From assembly GCA_910578975.1 (NCBI GenBank), contig CAJTRZ010000015.1, positions 18,070 to 42,763 of the forward strand: a stretch of DNA of 24,694 nt, in the 5' to 3' direction. Positions 22,709 through 24,694 of this stretch are shown here, piece after piece (the first letter of the stretch is position 1; each line of letters opens with the position of its first letter). The position numbers were made by a program, and so were the translations under genes. Source of the stretch: an uncultured Eubacterium sp. (lineage in GTDB: Bacteria > Bacillota > Clostridia > Lachnospirales > Lachnospiraceae). The notes beneath the pieces are model-generated. The model was not told the origin of the DNA and did not search any database. It worked only from the letters and a program-made list of their open reading frames with translations.

Positions 22709-24436
22709 TTATCTGCCCTCCTTTGCTGCCTGTTTAAACTGAGACTGATATATTTCTCTGTAAACATCACAATCTTTCAACAATGTCTCGTGTGTACCTA
22801 AACCAACAACCTCTCCATCATCTAATACGATAATCTGATCTGCATGCATAATGGAAGAAGTCCTCTGTGAAACAACGAAGGTTGTTACACCCTCTATCTT
22901 TTTTATTTCTGCTCGAAGTTTTGCATCTGTTGCGAAATCCAATGCCGAAGAACTGTCATCTAAAATAAGGATTTCCGGCTTTCGAACCAAAGCCCTTGCG
23001 ATTGTAAGCCTCTGTTTCTGACCTCCTGAAAAATTTCTTCCAGCCTGTGCTACTTCTGTATCCAATCCCTTTTCTTTTTCCATAACAAAATCATAGCTTT
23101 GAGATTTCTTTAATGCATCAATCAACTCTTCTTCCGTAGCATTGCTATTTCCCCATAAGAGATTGCTTCGTATTGTTCCTTGAAAAAGAAGAGATTTTTG
23201 CGGAACAACACCTATCTTCTCCCTAAGCGCTGACTTTTTAAATTTTCTGATATCAGAACCTTCAATCTTTACAACACCTTCTGTTGCCTCATAGAACCCT
23301 GGAATCATATTCACCAGAGTTGTTTTTCCACAACCAGTTCCGCCAATTACACCTATTGTCTCACCTGCTTTTACTTTCAGATTTACATTTTCAATTGAAT
23401 TGTCTCCTGCACCTTCATATTTTAAAGAAACATTATCAAATTCCACTTTTACTGTTTTATCAATACCATTTGTCAATGTACCATTATCCAAATCTGCCGG
23501 TATATCAAAGATATCATTTACACGTCTGGCACAGGCAAAAGCCTTTGTCAGATTAATAATAAGACTTGCCAGTTTTATCAACTCTACCAGAATCTGAGAC
23601 ATATAATTTACTAAAGCAACAACCTGTCCCTGTGACATAGAACCGGTCTGAACTCTCTGTCCGCCAACCCAGAGAATTGCAATAATTGCAAAGTTTACAA
23701 CGATATAAGTTGCTGGATTCATTAATGTGGAAATTCTTCCAACGAAAATCTGAAACTTATTTAAAATTGCATTCTCTTGATTATAATCTTCTATCTCATC
23801 ATTTTCCTGATTAAATGCCCTGATAACTCTTGTTCCACTTAAATTTTCACGTGTGCTGGACATTACTTTATCAAGCATTCCCTGCACCCTTTTGTAGAGT
23901 GGAATTGTAATCAGCATAATCCCGTAAACAATTACAGACAATGCTGGAATAGAAACAACAAATACCATAGCTGTTTTCACATCTACTGTAAATGCCATAA
24001 GCATGGCACCAATTACAATAAATGGTGAACGGAGTAGTAAGCGAAGCACCATATTTACCTGTGTCTGAATCTGATTAACATCTGCTGTCATTCGGGTAAT
24101 AAATGTTGATGCACCATATTTATCTATCTGTGTATATGACAGACTCTCAATATGCCCAAATAAATCATGACGCAATTTTTTTCCAAACCCTGCTGATGCT
24201 TTTGCTGCAAAATACTGTGCTGTAATAGAAAATGCCAATCCTACAATTGCTAAAATCAAAAGGACGCCTCCCATTTTCCACACATATGGTATATCCCTTT
24301 TTGCAATACCCGAATCAATAATAGAAGCCACCACCAGCGGAACCATTAAATCAAAACATGCTTCCAACATTTTAAATAATGGTGCTAAGACCGACTCTTT
24401 CCTATAATTATTTAAATATTTAAGTAATCGAAACAT
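22709..24436 (-). CDS. Heterodimeric ABC exporter, subunit with the degenerate catalytic site (BmrC/TM287-like)
   Basis: Half-transporter of 575 aa with six membrane helices in about residues 15-310 and a C-terminal nucleotide-binding domain. Walker A is GGTGCGKTT (365-373) and the signature FSGGQ (469-473) is canonical. The Walker B motif ends ILILDD, so the catalytic glutamate is replaced by D494, and the switch histidine is Q524 (VVSQRTS). These two changes are the known pattern of the degenerate subunit in heterodimeric exporters such as TM287/288 and BmrCD, so they are not damage. It is the first gene of the operon; a purine-rich AGAGAGAAG precedes the ATG, and a promoter and palindrome lie upstream. 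Confidence 0.93.
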   Translation of the reverse strand: MFRLLKYLNNYRKESVLAPLFKMLEACFDLMVPLVVASIIDSGIAKRDIPYVWKMGGVLLILAIVGLAFSITAQYFAAKASAGFGKKLRHDLFGHIESLSYTQIDKYGASTFITRMTADVNQIQTQVNMVLRLLLRSPFIVIGAMLMAFTVDVKTAMVFVVSIPALSVIVYGIMLITIPLYKRVQGMLDKVMSSTRENLSGTRVIRAFNQENDEIEDYNQENAILNKFQIFVGRISTLMNPATYIVVNFAIIAILWVGGQRVQTGSMSQGQVVALVNYMSQILVELIKLASLIINLTKAFACARRVNDIFDIPADLDNGTLTNGIDKTVKVEFDNVSLKYEGAGDNSIENVNLKVKAGETIGVIGGTGCGKTTLVNMIPGFYEATEGVVKIEGSDIRKFKKSALREKIGVVPQKSLLFQGTIRSNLLWGNSNATEEELIDALKKSQSYDFVMEKEKGLDTEVAQAGRNFSGGQKQRLTIARALVRKPEILILDDSSSALDFATDAKLRAEIKKIEGVTTFVVSQRTSSIMHADQIIVLDDGEVVGLGTHETLLKDCDVYREIYQSQFKQAAKEGR

Positions 24437-24463
24437 ATCTTCTCTCTCTTTATTTTTTTCTAG

Positions 24464-24498
24464 AATTATTAACTCTTCACTCTTAACTGTTAATAATT
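24464..24498. promoter_or_regulatory. Palindrome between promoter and start of the ABC operon (operator or leader hairpin)
   Basis: AATTATTAAC (24464-24473) and GTTAATAATT (24489-24498) are a perfect 10-bp inverted repeat with a 15-nt spacer. It lies just downstream of the predicted -10 (24515-24520), a position where a repressor site would block transcription; as RNA it would be a 5' leader hairpin. No regulator gene is visible in the window. Confidence 0.6.
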
Positions 24499-24514
24499 CC
24501 CTTTTTCCTAGACA

Positions 24515-24543
24515 AGTATACGTTACATTTAAAAAAAAGGCAA
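24515..24543 (-). promoter_or_regulatory. Predicted sigma-A promoter of the ABC exporter operon
   Basis: On the minus strand TTGCCT (24543-24538) and TATACT (24520-24515) are 17 nt apart, and the spacer has a T-run. The leader to the ATG at 24436 would be about 70 nt and includes the palindrome at 24464-24498. Confidence 0.6.
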
Positions 24544-24632
24544 ATTCCGGTTTGTAGGGGAGTGACTTTCCTGCTGAAAGAGAATACAGCAGTGAAATGT
24601 CGCTCTCTTTACAAATTCGGAATATTCAAATT
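24544..24632. repeat. Imperfect ~80-bp palindromic repeat near the right edge
   Basis: The left arm (from ATTCCGG-TTTGTA, about 24545, through TTTCCTGCTG) pairs imperfectly with the right arm (CAGCAGTGAAATGTCGCTCT through TTACAAATTCGGAAT, ending about 24623). The right arm and its flank match the repeat at 20174-20215 in the opposite orientation. Downstream, to the end of the window, lies a G-rich then C-rich stretch (GGGAGGGACAG and GAACCCCTC) that can also fold, but I cannot identify it. Confidence 0.7.
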
Positions 24633-24694
24633 GGGAGGGACAGGCGTTTTCTGTGCGAACCCCTCGTGTACCCTTGATTATATTTGTCTCTGGT

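Noticed and set aside
22709..24436. Broken ATPase because the Walker B glutamate and switch histidine are missing
   Set aside because: The same substitutions are normal in one subunit of heterodimeric ABC exporters, and the partner gene has the intact set.
24600..24694. tRNA or tmRNA end suggested by GGGGTTCGCAC on the minus strand
   Set aside because: No acceptor stem, no CCA and no anticodon arm could be drawn around it.

Overview
The window looks like a low-GC Gram-positive Clostridia chromosome, most likely Lachnospiraceae. The evidence is the AT-rich composition, strong AGGAGG-type ribosome binding sites, a gap-pgk-tpiA-gpmI-eno-secG-rnr gene order, a SpoVB-type flippase, lysine-rich Big_2-like modules and BspA-type leucine-rich repeats. 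Species cannot be fixed from this sequence alone.

Layout. Positions 1-200 hold the end of a 60-bp tandem repeat and a long hairpin that abuts rnr. From 201 to 12917 almost everything is on the minus strand. In transcription order this is the lower-glycolysis cluster gap, pgk, tpiA, gpmI, then a membrane-anchored CapA-type metallophosphatase, eno, a two-gene secreted operon (a helveticin J-family protein and a leucine-rich-repeat surface protein), secG and rnr. A good sigma-A promoter precedes gap. Between gap and the next gene lies a 142-bp repeat element with a 25-bp hairpin. A PHP-family phosphatase (13235-14002, plus) is separated by a shared terminator from a second secreted operon on the minus strand: a lysine-rich Big_2/InlB-repeat protein followed by a papain-like (C1) cysteine protease with four C-terminal repeats. 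A cysteine desulfurase (minus) and a SpoVB-type flippase (plus) are divergently transcribed. Positions 20064-20956 are a gene-free block of nested inverted repeats and a compact RNA-like fold. The window ends with a heterodimeric ABC exporter operon (minus) and another dispersed palindromic repeat upstream of it.

How the genes work together. gap, pgk, tpiA, gpmI and eno cover glycolysis from triose phosphate to phosphoenolpyruvate. Separate hairpins lie between gap and pgk, between tpiA and gpmI, and directly on the eno ribosome binding site, so output per gene is probably tuned after transcription starts. SecG belongs to the Sec channel that would export the four secreted proteins in the window. 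RNase R is the processive 3'-5' exonuclease for structured RNA.

Most unusual items: (1) a dispersed family of elements with conserved flanks around unrelated long hairpins (left edge, 8132-8204, 13061-13202), two members of which share a core that reads KRSGFE; (2) a helveticin J-like secreted protein next to a leucine-rich-repeat protein, behind a structured leader ending in a U-tract; (3) an eno translation start placed right after a terminator-like hairpin that contains its Shine-Dalgarno; (4) a three-way-junction plus long-hairpin module at 20832-20947 next to a nested MITE-like repeat. I found no tRNA, rRNA, CRISPR array or intact transposase.
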